Shown: one piece after another, positions 35,010 through 47,069 of the stretch
How positions within the stretch are numbered: the stretch's first letter is position 1
Layout: each line of letters starts with the position of its first letter
NCBI GenBank assembly: GCA_023053685.1
Contig: JALIGW010000014.1
Coordinates: forward strand, 15,909,090 to 15,973,089
Direction of reading: 5' to 3'
Origin: Diadophis punctatus similis
Lineage: Eukaryota > Chordata > Lepidosauria > Squamata > Dipsadidae
DNA: 64,000 bases
Made by a program: the position numbers and the translations under genes
The notes under the pieces: model-generated
What the model was told of the DNA's origin: nothing
Seen by the model: the letters and a program-made list of their open reading frames with translations, nothing else
Database searches by the model: none

Positions 35010-35835
35010 GTGCCACATTTTAGCCCAACTTCCAAAAAGTGGTGCGCTGGGAATACAGTCATTCTTCCCCACGTAGAGTCCAATCCTAATGTATGAATAC
35101 CTGGGATTAAAAGAATTTGTTCACAAGAAAGCGGGCACTGGATTTGCTACCTGAAACAAAACAGTCGATAAAAGAAATGCTTTTTCTGGAAATCCCAGGA
35201 TAAAACACTCCAACAGAACAAGGTCTTGCCCCACTGTGACCCAAAGTCTCCCAAAAAGGAGTAGTAGAGCATTGCCATTTAATGTTTAGACTCTGTTCTT
35301 TTATTTCGTTCTTCAGCATTTTAGGTCCTACTCGTCTTTGGTTGTTAGCAGCCACATCCCACAAGCATCCCAAGAATGCATTGGCGTCATTCTCCTTTCT
35401 TCCAGCCGTTTGGCCATTCCTTTGCTAATTTAGACCAGACCTATGTGCTGGGCTGACCACTAATGAAAACCATATGAGATCATATTCTAACCTTCAAGCT
35501 CTCCAAGCTCTCCTTCCAAATTCATCAAGAAAAACAGAAATGCTTTCAACAAAAACTCCGATCTTTCCCATTGGCATAAAAAGTATTTAAAAAGTGTTAA
35601 GCTTCATGGGGAGATCAAATAACACACATTCTAGCCAGGCATTTATTTACTGTGGGTTTTTCCTTCCCTATATGAACTCCAGCTGTTGACATGGTTCCTA
35701 GGATTACCATTAAAAGACAGCTTTACAGATGTCAGAAGTTCTGACCTAAAATATTTTAGACAAGTATTTAGATTGTATTAAATACATTGATAATACATTG
35801 TTTAAATACAATTTAATGAAGCAATCTATAAGGGA
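35010..35835. other. Intergenic/intron sequence, nothing recognised
   Basis: AT-rich, no recognised element or coding signal. Confidence 0.5.
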
Positions 35836-35840
35836 GCATA

Positions 35841-36197
35841 CAGGTAGTCCTTGACCGACAACCACAATTGAGCCCAGAATTTGCACTGCTAAGTGAGTTT
35901 TGCCCTATTTTACATCCTTTCTTGCTTCGGTTCTTAAGTGAATCACTGAAGTTAATAACATGGCTGTTAAACTTCCCCATTGACTTTGCTTCTCAGAAGG
36001 TCACAAAAAGTGGTCACATGACCCTGGAACACTGCAACCGTCATAAGTATGAGTTGCCAAGCACCCAAATTTTGATTATGTGGCCCTGGGGATGCTGCAA
36101 TGGTTGTAAGTGTGAAAAACGCTCCTAAGTCACTTTTTTCAGTAACACTGTATTGTCGAATGGTCACTAAATGAATTGTTGTAAGTCAAGGACTACG
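35841..36197. mobile_element. CAGGTAGTCC-family MITE with TA flanks
   Basis: 357 bp, CAGGTAGTCCTTGACC ... AAGTCAAGGACTACG, with TA on both sides. Same body order as 20579 and 42418. Confidence 0.75.
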
Positions 36198-36435
36198 TAT
36201 TTGTAGCTGCTCCAGCGCAGGGGCCCTTGTTATCACTGGATCCACACAAAAGCTGTAATGGAAATTCTTGGACATGAGGACCCAGGCACTATCATTTTCA
36301 AGTAACTTATTATTAACACGTTGTGTGAATCCAACCAATTGCATCTCATTCAATACACCATGATCCAACAAATCCCGGCTTGGATGACTTTGTTTCAAGC
36401 ACAAATCCAGATATCTGCCTCCACTTTTTTTAGAT

Positions 36436-36437
<2 letters not shown>

Positions 36438-36526
<89 letters not shown>

Positions 36527-36570
36527 CCTCCCTCCCTCCCTCCCTCCCTCCCTCCCTCCCTCCCTCCCTC
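36438..36570. repeat. (CT)n and (CCCT)n microsatellite
   Basis: About 85 bp CT followed by about 48 bp CCCT. A 130-bp pure pyrimidine tract. Confidence 0.95.
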
Positions 36571-36600
36571 TCAAGGGCTGCATTTGATGTTACTTTAGGG

Positions 36601-36740
36601 CAGAGGTCTTCAAACTTGGCAACTTTAAGACTTGTGCACTTCAACTCCCAGAATTCTAAGATTCTAAGAATTGTAAGATTCTAAGAATTCTAAGAGTTGA
36701 AGTCCACAAGTCTTAAAGTTGCCAAGTTTGGGGACCCCTG
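36601..36740. mobile_element. Foldback hAT-type MITE with TSD CTTTAGGG
   Basis: 140 bp, CAGAGGTCTTCAAACTTGGC ... CCAAGTTTGGGGACCCCTG, with CTTTAGGG at 36593-36600 and 36741-36748. The centre holds three TTCTAAGA-like units. Confidence 0.85.
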
Positions 36741-37284
36741 CTTTAGGGTTCTAAAGCACCTTATTCTGACCTGGTGATCCAGCCCCACTTCTGCTTTTTC
36801 AGTCAAAATACGTAGGCTACAGATGTGGCGTGAGTATTTGAAATTTTGTTATTTTTAAAATATTTTTAAAGTACAATGATTCAGAGTGCCAAAAGTTGTC
36901 ATTTTGCAACTGGCTTTTGATGACGGGGGCTATAGCCCCCCCCCCAGCCATACAGTCCATTCCCACTCTCCCTCTGCTTTTCCTGCGGGTAGTCCAGAAA
37001 GATTAAAAAAGGAAAAAAAATAAAGGAGACGTGCTCATTTCCTGAAACAGAAACCATCTTGCAGAAAACTCCTGTCGGAGGCAGAATGGCTATGTGCCCC
37101 CCCAGCAAGGAAGAAATCTTGCCAGTTGAAGAGGGTTTTGCACCCCACCCACCCCTGCCTGGAGTTGTAGTAAAACAGAGGAAGACTGACATAACCTCAA
37201 TGTAAATAAATAGAGGAAGTTACCCTTGGAACACTAAAGAGAGAAATCCCAAACACTCTCATCATTTTAAAGAGTACACTCGTT

Positions 37285-38038
37285 CAGGGGCGGGTTCCTT
37301 TATTTTTTTACTACCACTCTGTGGGTGTGGCTTATTTTGTGGGTGTGGCTTGCCAGCCATGTGACCAGGTGGGTGGGGGCCTCGGGAGTTTGGCAGCGGC
37401 TGGAGAAGCGGGGGGGGCATTGCCCCCCGCAACGCAGCCCCCCGCAGCGGGAGCAGCAAGACCGCGGCAGCGGTTCTTCTAGGAGGCTCCGTCCGGCCTG
37501 AATGCTTCTCCCCATTCGATGATCCTAGGCTCCTGCCGCCCGTTTCTCCCTCCCCTCAGCAGCTCAAGAAGCCTCGAATGTGCGAAAATGCCTGGGATCA
37601 TCACCGCGCGTTTGTGGCTTCTCAGACTGCTGAAGGGAGGGGAACTGAGATAGGTCCTGCCACCCATTCCCTCTCCCCTCAGCAGCTCGAGAAGCCTCAA
37701 ACGTGCGAAAATGCCTAGGATCATCACCGCATGTTCGTGGCTTCTCGGACTGCTGAAGGGAGGGGAATGGAGATAGCTCCTGCCGCCCGTTCTTTCAGCG
37801 TCTCATGCGCTCCCTCAGCCATCCTCCCCTGCTTGGACTCACTGTGGGGTAGGAAGGCAGCGCATGCGCAGTGCCAGAAGCTCAGCTTCTGGACATGCAG
37901 AAGAAAAAAAAAATTAAACTTTTTTTAAAAAATGGCGGCGCCCAGGCACCGGCAACTGACCACACCGGTACTGTGACGTCACCAGCGGGCTGCTACCGGT
38001 GCTATAGAGTGGACCGCACTGGTAGGAACCCACCACTG
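37285..38038. mobile_element. GC-rich hAT-type element B with internal duplication, TSD CACTCGTT
   Basis: 754 bp, CAGGGGCGGGTTCCTT ... AGGAACCCACCACTG, flanked by CACTCGTT at 37277-37284 and 38039-38046. Compared with 29233-29849 it carries about 137 extra bases, a tandem copy of the CTCAGCAGCTC-to-CTGCTGAAGGGAGGGG block (about 37530-37805). Confidence 0.8.
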
Positions 38039-38049
38039 CACTCGTTGTC

Positions 38050-39040
38050 AATAATCCCAACTCTTCTCTTTGGTCTAACAGGCTGCAGCCAATCCCTGCC
38101 ATGTACCCCAGACCATGAAATGTTTGGGTGCAACCACTGCGGTATGACTTCCGACATGGAAAAAGCTCGAGAGCTCCTGCCTGTGCTGGGATAAGCACCG
38201 GTTTTTGGTACCACTGGCTCCAGATTCTTTTTGAACTGGACAAGAAACAAGTTTGGAGACCCTCTGGCCCAGGGCCCCCCCACCCTGAGGGACTATTGCT
38301 GGCCTTGGGGCCTTTGATGGTCCAAAAGATCCGTCTTGTCATTGACTTTTTAATATCTAAACAGAGCCATTGGCTAAGACAGAAGAAGCCATGTTTCCCT
38401 CGAAGCGCTACAAGATAGGGTGACGAACACTATTAACATTTGGATAGCTCTAAAAGAGGACTCGATCAATTTGGGGAAGATGGTTATATCAAGAACTTTC
38501 AGTCTCAAACACACAATGTGCACTTATTTAATACTTGGGCTTCCATTCACTCTAATCATAACAACTCTGAGCAGCTTAAAAATACCCTGACATAGTAATT
38601 TGGGTGAAAACACAACCAGGGACACGTCCTCTCTCTATAGCCTTCTTCAGCTGAAAGGTTTTCAAGAGACAGATTGGTCTTGAATTGCTTCCGCTGGACA
38701 TGCACTTGGGAAAAAAGTAACACAAGAGGACTTTTCTGGTCTTGGTGGTTGATCTGGAATCTATGATAAGCTAGGCCAGGATGACTTCACCTTGTAGCCT
38801 GACCATTGGTGGTCAGAGAAACACCCTGGCTTTATGCTTCATCCCAAGCTATGCATTTAAACTATAACTTAGCTTTCCTTGACCATGAAGTTCAGACTAA
38901 AATGTAACAGCGATCTATAAAGTTGGGTTCATACAGCTAAAGCTAGCTAAAAGCAATAAACCATGTTATGTCTTAAACTTCACTTCTATGATTCACTCGG
39001 TCCTCTCTGATGAAGGCATTTCCCCCCTGAATTAGCCTTA
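38050..39040. other. Intergenic/intron sequence, nothing recognised
   Basis: No repeat or coding homology recognised by eye. Confidence 0.5.
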
Positions 39041-39048
39041 GCATAGCA

Positions 39049-39450
39049 CAGTGATGGCGAACCTTTTCTGGTTCGCGTGCCCACGCCCATTGCCCCCCCC
39101 CACGCATGCGCACAATGGGCAAACCGGAAGTGCGGAAAAACGCACTTCTGGTTTGCCATTTTTTTGCACTCCGGAGTGTTCAGGGAAGCTTCCTGAAGCC
39201 CCGGAATGCAAAAAATGGCAAAATGGGCAAACTGGAAGTGCAGAAAAAGCACTTCCGGTTTGCCCGTTTTGCTGTTTTTTGCATTCCGGGGCTTCAGGAA
39301 GCTTCCCTGAACCCTCCGGAGTGCAAAAAACAGCTCACCGGCAAACCGGAAGTGAGTTTTTCCGCACTTCCGGTGGGCAACGCACGCGTGCCCTCCGCTA
39401 TGGCTCCGCGTGCCACCTGTGGCACGCGTGCCATAGGTTCGCCATCACGG
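39049..39450. mobile_element. Non-autonomous hAT-type element
   Basis: 402 bp, CAGTGATGGCGAACC ... GGTTCGCCATCACGG, with flanks GCATAGCA (39041-39048) and GTATAGCA (39451-39458). Same family as 7411-7953, with the CGGAAGTGC palindromic blocks. Confidence 0.8.
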
Positions 39451-39459
39451 GTATAGCAA

Positions 39460-41125
39460 GTATTCTTACTTGTTTCTTAATGGATTAAAAAATATTATGA
39501 GCATTTATTTAGCCAATTTTAATGTTTTACCGCTTTATCTGAATCTTACTTGTATTGTTAACTGCCTTGAAAACAGAAGTTGGATGGACACAAGCATACC
39601 AGCAGCAATGGCCGGAAGACCGATTTGTGGGCCAGCAAAACTTAGAAGGGAAAAGGCGGCGGGGGGAGGAAGAGCTACAATTGCTGCATCCGTCCTGTAA
39701 ACCCTGGAAGCAGCTTTCTGTTCTGCTGCTTCATAATGTACAATGGATAATGATAGCAAGCTTTTATTAGAGTTCAATTTTCCCTGAAGGAAAATCTGTG
39801 CAGTATGACAACTTGGAAAACTGGCTTTTTAAAAGTCAGTTATTAAGTGCAAAAACAGCCTGGAATCAAACTTGGCTTTTGCTGATTATGAAGACCCATC
39901 TATGGTATTTTTCTTGGTGAAAACACGGAAATGGTTGGCTGTTTCCTTCTCCTGGGATATTTTTTGGCTTTTCGGTTTAGCAGATAGCCGCGGGGTTCTC
40001 TCTCAACCACTCATCAAGTTCAACCTGCTCAGAGAATGCACGGATTATCCCCTTTCTGATAAGCCCTCAGCCTCTTTCTCACCTGGGAAGGCGAGACTCT
40101 GGAGATCATCAGAGATTAAGGCATGCAGACACTCACAGCAGGAGCTGCCCAAGGCTAGTTCCACCCTCTCCTCTTGTGGTCCATGACAGTCATTTCAACA
40201 GAACCTGGAAGGACCTTTGCAGTAGGCTGGGGATCCCGCAGGGCATCTTTGGGACAGGAAGCAAAACTTCCCCCTTCCAAAGTGACTGAGCCACCAAAGG
40301 CCTCCTCGTGTTTTAATCAAACCATCCTTGTTAATGTGACACAAGGGGGGAGATCTATGATGGGGATGTAATCCCCTTTGCCAAGTTTAACTTAATAAAG
40401 AATAAATGTAAAAGAAATCATGATAATTCTTTCCTGACCTATCTTTCACTTTTTGGAGGGTAGTTAAAAACCTAAGTCTGGCTCTAAAGCCAGCAGCTGC
40501 ACCCTAGCTAAATGACACCTCTTAGTGCCGAGGAAGATCACTTTTATGAAAATTGACGTTTAAAATGAACATTATTTTTAACAAGCAAAGAGGAACACGT
40601 GATGTCACAGGAATGCCTTTTTAAAAAAGGACTGTTTTTGCTTTAGTTTTTGATGATGCTAAATGAGGTTAACATTTACTGTGGAGGGACAACAGATTGT
40701 GCAATCTGACATCAATGGCCTAATTTCTGGGAGAGAGTGACCAAAAGGAATTGAGAACGCACTTGTGCGACCACAGGATGCCCAACCTTCTACAGGGGAA
40801 GTGAAGAGACCTGAAAAAGATTCAGCAGGTGTCACATCTTCCATTATTGATGACATGCATTTAACTCGCACCAGAATCTCCAGAAGAAACACAGAACTGT
40901 ACTACAGCCAAGTAATTTTCTGCTTTAGCAACAACAGCACCAAAAAACCAGAGCCTCCTTTGGATTTCTCCCAAGTGAGGCGATGCAATCCTTGAACAGA
41001 ATTCAGGTAAGGCTAAATTCCCCGCACATACTGCTTGCCACTGATCGGTGGCTGGTTTCAGCCTGGATCTCCATCAAGCACCTGGAGCTGGAAAAGGTAG
41101 TTCATGGTAGGAGAAAGGCACCAAA
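39460..41125. other. Intergenic/intron sequence, nothing recognised
   Basis: Single-copy-looking sequence with minor open frames lacking recognisable domains. Confidence 0.5.
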
Positions 41126-41136
41126 TTCTCTAAAGC

Positions 41137-42042
41137 CAGTGGTGGCCAACCTTAAGCATACCATGCGCCAATTTTTTCACAGACGAGTTCAGATGCGCCA
41201 TACAACTCAAGCACATTTTTTACCTTCTTACTTTCACGTTTGGGGTTGTAAAATAGGGGTAGGATCTGCTTTGCTTAAGGGAAGAAAAGGAATAACTCAA
41301 TCACGCAATTCAATTAATTGATTTACGCCATTTCAAAAGACACATGTTTATTGGAGCACCAATCTACAATAGTTAGAAATAATCTCTTGGACGAGAGGGT
41401 GATCGCTTTCGTGGACCCCACTGGTGGTGCTACAGCTGCCGGAGAGCCTCGTTTGGTGAAGATAACTCTGGACGACAGTTGTTGGATGTCATGAGAGAGA
41501 GAGAAAGCTCTGAACGAGATGAAGCACTGAGAGCGAGATCAGCTTGGAACTTCGTAATATATATTTAATCTTGAATCTTTCTTTCAATCACTCTCAATAC
41601 AAAAACCACGCTAGTACACTTAATAAAACACTGTTTCAAATTCCACGCCACGATGGCTCACTCAGAACTGACTGACCATATCGAACGCTCGCCGCTCATT
41701 CGCACGTGACTTCAAACACATGATGTGTTGCTAGTGCGCGGTGTTTGCGATCGTTTGAGCAGGAACGCGCAATGGCAACACCGATAAAAATATTCGTACG
41801 TTTGTAAACCCGTCTAAAGTAACATCTCACAAGTTCCATTCTAAGTTTCAGACACCGAGAAGTTGAACATTACCGAAGGCTGTACGAATTGAACTGAGAT
41901 CACTTTGGTGTTGAAAATATTAAGATGGATTCAGTTATGATACCTATTTTAAAAAAACAAGTAGGCGCAAGGATGCAATGCGCCACTTGTAATCATCCAA
42001 TGCGCCACGTTTGGAGCATGCGCCACGGTTTGGCCACCCCTG
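41137..42042. mobile_element. Long hAT-like non-autonomous element with unusual interior
   Basis: Termini CAGTGGTGGCCAACC and GGTTTGGCCACCCCTG. CTCTAAAG at 41128-41135 and CTCTAAAC at 42043-42050 are near duplications, with one extra base at the left. Near both ends are ATGCGCCA units (41162, 41193, and several at 41976-42025). The interior shows no recognised family and no open frame of note. Confidence 0.6.
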
Positions 42043-42417
42043 CTCTAAACCATCTGGGTGGCTCTGGAATGGCCCCAGGGCAGCTTCTTCGCTTTGAGGA
42101 TAGAAAGGAAATAATGCTTACTAAAAGCCAGCTTCACTCAAGAACGAGATTGGAGTCAATAGCAGCATCACTTGACAGATAGAAAAAAATAAGAGTAGCC
42201 ACAGAACATTTTGCATCCTGGGAATGAGTAGTTCCTCATTTGCTAGTTAGGAACAAAAAAGTGCAACTAACTGATTATACAGAATAAGCAACAGATCGCA
42301 GATATGCAGATTGCAAACCTTTTTTTAATCTGATTGCAAAACAGAAATAAAATGTCTTCCCAATTTAAGGCAGTATTATATACTACCCTCTTCTTTACTT
42401 ATGAAGGCGCAAATGTA

Positions 42418-42807
42418 CAGGTAGTCCTCAACTTACGACCACAATGGAGCCCAAAATTTATGTTGCTAAGTGAGAAATTTGTTAAGTGACTTTTGTCCCA
42501 TTTTACGACTTTTCCCGCCATAGTTGTTAAGTGAATTGCTGCAGTGGTGAAATTAGTAATTGTTGTTAAGTGAATCTGGCTTCTCCATTCACTTTGCTTG
42601 TTGGAAGGTCGCAAAAGGAGATCACCTGACCCTGGCACACTGCAACCATCATAAATGTGAGTCAATTGTCAAGCATCTGAATGTAAACCATGTGACCATG
42701 GGAGAATGCTGCAACGGTTGTTTGTGTGAAAAATGGTCATAAGTCATTTTTTTAAATGCCATTGTAACCTGTCACTAAGTGAACTGTCGTAAGTCAAGGA
42801 CTACCTG
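42418..42807. mobile_element. CAGGTAGTCC-family MITE, most complete copy
   Basis: 390 bp, CAGGTAGTCCTCAACTTACG ... GTAAGTCAAGGACTACCTG, with TA on both sides. Terminal repeats pair over about 18 bases. Confidence 0.8.
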
Positions 42808-42833
42808 TACTTGAACCTTCAAATTCAACCTTT

Positions 42834-42998
42834 AAGGTTGACTCAGCCTTCCATCCTTCCGAGGTAGGTAAAATGAGGACCCAGATTGTTGGGGGCAATA
42901 TAAATATACATTGCTTACTGGTGTAAACCGCTTAGAGAGTGCTTGCACTGTGAGGCGGTATATAAATCTCACTAAATAAATAAATAAATAAATAAATA
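42834..42998 (+). mobile_element. tRNA-derived SINE, 3' half
   Basis: AAGGTTGACTCAGCCTTCCA through TGTGAGGCGGTATATAAATC with an (AAAT)n tail. The tRNA-like head is missing. The tail variant matches the SINE at 57359. Confidence 0.75.
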
Positions 42999-43269
42999 TC
43001 CAATCTATTTTAAACAGAACTGTGTCCATCCCAAGGAAGAAATCTTCACACTTCCATTATCCTGACAGACGACTAGTATCAGAGGTATACTTCATAAAAT
43101 CGGAAAACTGTACATCGAGTAGAGTCAAAACTTTCTACGGCACGATATTTTTTTCTATGCTGACTCAGTGAGCATCCATGAGATGTGAGGGGAGGTCTGC
43201 AACATGAGCTAGGGGAGATTATGGGAATTCAAGTCCAACGGTACAATTGTCCAGGACATCATCCTAAGG

Positions 43270-43404
43270 CAGTGTTTCTCAACCTTGGCAGTTTGAAGAT
43301 GTGTGGACTTCAACTCCCAGAATTCCCCAGCCAGCGTTGCTGGCTGGGGAATTCTGGGAGTTGAAGTCCACACATCTTCAAACTGCCAAGGTTGAGAAAC
43401 ACTG
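43270..43404. mobile_element. Foldback hAT-type MITE with TSD TCCTAAGG
   Basis: 135-bp almost perfect palindrome, CAGTGTTTCTCAACCTTGGC and its complement, with TCCTAAGG at 43262-43269 and 43405-43412. The arms are nearly identical. Confidence 0.87.
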
Positions 43405-43939
43405 TCCTAAGGAAAGCCAGCTAAAATGGTACCCATCATCAGTCTTTCTTAAGAAGTACTTTCGTTAAAAACTAATTATTGTTACCAAAAAATTGCTGCT
43501 CAATGAACTTGGTGGCTCATTTTTAATCATTTATAATAACAAACCCTTGGCATGATTCACTGTTGCAAGCTAGCATTCCACCAATAAACTTCTCCAAACA
43601 ATGGCTTTGCCACTGCAATGGCAACAAAGGTTTGCCGTGAAAGTTATGTGTCGGTGTAGCGAAAGCCCAACGGCTTAGATTCCCCATCGGAGCCGCTCTG
43701 CACACCAAGCAGTGCAAGGGCCGGGCCTTGCCCACTGGACCACCCTTTCCAGGCCTGTCCTATCCAAAATCCAAGGAGGGCCCCGTGGAAAGAGCCCGGC
43801 CGGTGTCACACCCTACTGTGGGAACTCACTTGTGGGGTGGAGCACCTGCCCCACAGCATTCCTCTTCTCCCTGCCCTGCCTCCCAGCCTGGGAATAACCC
43901 AAGATGGAGCTTCCCGATATCTATGGGGGAAGTCTAGGA

Positions 43940-44044
43940 CAGGGGTCCCCAACCTTGGCAACTGTAAGCCTGGAGCTTTGCTGGCTGGGGCATTCTGGGA
44001 GTTGAAGTCCGCCAGGCTTAAAGTTGCCAAGGTTGGAGACTCTG
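43940..44044. mobile_element. hAT-type MITE, partial palindrome
   Basis: CAGGGGTCCCCAACCTTGGC ... CCAAGGTTGGAGACTCTG, with flanks GTCTAGGA (43932-43939) and GACTAGGA (44045-44052). Confidence 0.75.
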
Positions 44045-44221
44045 GACTAGGAGATGCTCTGCGTCCAAGAACCGTCCACCAGTGGCATCCCAGGGCCACT
44101 GACCCAGATGGCATCACTTCCCAAGAGGGCTGGGGGCATCTGAAGGTGCTCGGTTTACGTCAAGCCGACAATTCATTTCTCTGCCCCATGCACTTGGGTC
44201 CAAGGCACCCAAGATGCCTGC

Positions 44222-44475
44222 TAGGATACCATTCCATAACGGATGGAAGCTGACCAAGGAGAGATTCAACCTGGAAGTGAGGAGAAACTTTCTGACGGTG
44301 AGAGCGATCAACCAGTGGAACAGCTTGCCAGTGGAGGTTGTGAGAGCCCCAACACTTGCGACCTTCAAGGGGAGACTGGACTGCCATCTGTCTCAAATGG
44401 TGTAGGAACTCCTGCTTGAGCAGGGGGTTGGACTAGATGACCTACAAGGTCTCTTCCAACCCTAATAATAAATCT
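44222..44475 (+). mobile_element. CR1-type LINE 3' end
   Basis: Encodes the ERFNLEVRRNFLTVRAINQW end of CR1 ORF2 and WNSLPVEVVRAPTLATFK, with the 3' UTR TTGGACTAGATGACCTACAA. It ends beside the first CpG-island-like segment. Confidence 0.8.
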
Positions 44476-44479
44476 AAAT

Positions 44480-45720
44480 CTATGGCCAGAGGCCACCGTC
44501 CTCCGGGCTCTCAGCCACCCGGGGGCCGATGGCACCCTGCCCGCTTCCACTTGCCCGGCAAGGCACCAAGGCTCCCTTCAGCCCTTCTCCGGGCAACCGG
44601 GCAGAAAGCCGCCTCCACGCCTGACTTGATTGGCCGGGATCGCCCAGCGCAAAGTTTACCGACCGCAAAACGGTCGCCTTGGCCCGCCACGCCGAGCCCA
44701 ACCCGAACAAAGCCCAGGCGCTTCGGCTGCAGCCGGCCGGCCAGAAGCCGCGCAGCTCCCCTGACAGCCCGGGGGGGCTCCCCGAAGAGGGTCCCGGCGC
44801 GGAAACGTTCGGGAAGGCCACGAAGCCTTTTGCCCGCCGGGAGAAAGGCAGCCGTCGGATAAACTCCCCTGCAGGCCGCTCGCGACGCCGCCAAAGGGGG
44901 CGAGACCGAGTCCCCCCCCACCCCACGGCTTGGCTGGACGGCGTCGGAGCCCCGTTGCAAACTGCTTGTTTGGGGGGGGGCTCCGCTTTCCAACCGACCC
45001 CCCCCGGCGGGGGAGCCGAAGCCCGCGCATCCGACGCAGCCGCGGCCCGAGCGAGCCTTACCGGGACGGCGGAGGGCAGTTGGCGCTCCTTCTGCAGCAC
45101 AAAAGCGGGCGGCTAAGCCCCCGGCCAAGAGCCCATCGCCGCCGCGTCCGCAGGAAGCTCGGCCGCCCCGCTGAGGAGGAGAGACAGGCGACGTCTTCAG
45201 CGCCGCACCCGGGGCGCCATGGCTGGGCGGGCAGCAGCGGCGGAGGGAGGTTGGCGAGCCCGTCGCCCCGGCCGCCCCGCGGTGAAGCTTCCCCGCTCGC
45301 AGCGCCAGCGGGGCGGGCAGGAAAGGATGCCCGGAGCCACCCGCCGCCCGTTCACTGGCCCGCGCTCGCCCAGCCGCCACCGCCGGTTGGCCGGCCGGCC
45401 TGCCACTCCCGCCCGTTGAGAAAGCTGGTGAGGGGGGGCAGCCAAACAAGGGGCTATTGTCCCCGCCGGGAAGGAGCGCTCGGCCGAGCCCCGGGCGCCC
45501 CCCGCAGGCCACGGACCGGCGGCCGCTCGGGGAAAAGGCGCAGGGCGCGTTCCGCCGTGGCCCCTGCCCTCTGGGGTCTCGCCCGGTCCTTTCCGCCCGG
45601 CCGCCTGCATCCCCCCGGGGGCCCCCCTGGGCCAAAAGGCAGCCGAAATACGGATGGGCGCCTCGGGGCAGCTTGGAGCTCTGGGGATTTTTCCTGTCAG
45701 GATCTGAGAAAGCTCAGCTG
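44480..45720. promoter_or_regulatory. CpG-island-like segment, candidate AMOT promoter
   Basis: About 1.2 kb visibly dense in CG dinucleotides and G+C, unlike its AT-rich surroundings and outside recognisable repeats. A strong minus-strand donor, CCGTCCCG|GTAAGG, sits at about 45058-45063, and another, GTGAG|GTAAGAGG, at about 45855-45861. These could end non-coding first exons splicing to the AMOT acceptor at 27338. Long open frames here are GC-driven, lack codon character and recur in several frames. The promoter role is inference. Confidence 0.55.
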
Positions 45721-46497
45721 CTCGGTCGCCCTGGTTAAAAGCACCGCTCCTGCTGGGGGGGGGGAGCTCTCAGTGGGACCCCCGCCCCACTTGCCTCCCA
45801 GGAAACGAGGGAGGGGAGAAGCCTCCAAGCATCTCGCAGGAGCCCCCAGCCTCTTACCTCACCGGGAACCAGAGTCACTGCCCTTGCTGAGATGCCTTCA
45901 GCATTTTTCTTCCCCAAACAGCCAAAGCGCCCATATTCCCGGCTGCTTTGCACCAAGAGCCCAAGAAGGATTTGCAAGGCAAGCAGGACAAGGGACCACT
46001 GCGACTCTGCCCTGCTCTTTCTAGCCCCTCCTCACCGTCCCCCTACTACAACAAAGCAAAGTGTGGAAAGAGTGGAGTGGTTCCTCAGAGGCTGGACCCT
46101 CCCAGCCCAAGAAGCCACAATTAGAACATTTCCTCCAGAAAGAGGCTAGTTTCCTTCTTGCAAACATCATCCCTTCCGGACATTTTGATCCCAGAACGTG
46201 CATGCAGGACCCTTGTTTAAAGCGACAAAAAATGGCTGAGCCTGTTACTGGAGGCTCTGCTGAACGGTGATTTTTAAAACGGACTGCAGCAGCTCCAGTT
46301 GTCCAGCTGTTTTGCCTCCAGCTGAGAGGAAGCAAGGCAGGGGGCTATTTCTGAGGCAGTGGGCACCCAGCGAGAGAAGAGTCTCTAGTTGCCAGGGGCT
46401 TTTTGTTTTTTCCCCCAACCAACTTTGAAGAGGAAGGGGATTCGTCTTTCCCCCCTCTCTCCAGGAGCCGAGGAAAGTTGTGCTCCTTTTGTTCTCT

Positions 46498-46757
46498 CTG
46501 GCCTCTTCTCTATCTAAATGGATGGAAATTGATCAAGGAGAGATTCAACCTAGAAACAAGGAGGAACTTTCTGACAGTGAGAACAATCAACCAATGGAAC
46601 AGCTTGCCCTCAGAAGTTGTGGGAACTTCATCACTTGAGACTTTCAATAAGAGATTGGACTGCCATTTGTCAGAAATGGTGTAGGGTCTCCTGCTTGAGC
46701 AGGGGGTTGGACTAGATGACCTACAAGGTCCCTTCCAACTCTGTTAATCTGTTAAAA
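46498..46757 (+). mobile_element. CR1-type LINE 3' end
   Basis: ERFNLETRRNFLTVRTINQW, WNSLPSEVVGTSSLETFNKR, and GGACTAGATGACCTACAAGG, ending in CTGTTAATCTGTTA, the CR1 terminal repeat. Confidence 0.85.
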
Positions 46758-46827
46758 AATTCCACAATAACCAGATGAACTGGAGTGGCCAGGATAAGGG
46801 CAATACAGAGTCAGGGGAACCTGGATA

Positions 46828-47069
46828 GCAATAGCAATAGCACTTAGACTTATATACCGCTTCATAGTGCTTTTACAGCCCTCTCTAAGTGTTTTACAGA
46901 GTCAGCCTCTTGCCCCCAACAATCTGGGTCCTCATTTTACCGACCTCAGAAGGATGGAAGGCTGAGTCAACCTTGAGCAGGTGAGATTTGAACAGCTGAA
47001 CTGCTGAACTAGCAGTCAACTGAAGTAGGTTGCAGTGCTGCACTTTAACCACTGCGCCACCTCGGCTCC
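46828..47069 (-). mobile_element. tRNA-derived SINE, reverse
   Basis: Starts with the tail GCAATAGCAATAGC and ends GCGCCACCTCGGCTC (the complement of the head). Full length. Confidence 0.85.

Noticed and set aside
36321..36587. Ser/Leu repeat protein
   Set aside because: Translation of the (CT)n/(CCCT)n tract.
44480..45720. Long overlapping open frames up to 374 codons in several frames
   Set aside because: They come from few stop codons in GC-rich sequence; several frames are open at once on both strands, composition is Pro/Arg/Gly/Ala, and no domain is recognisable.
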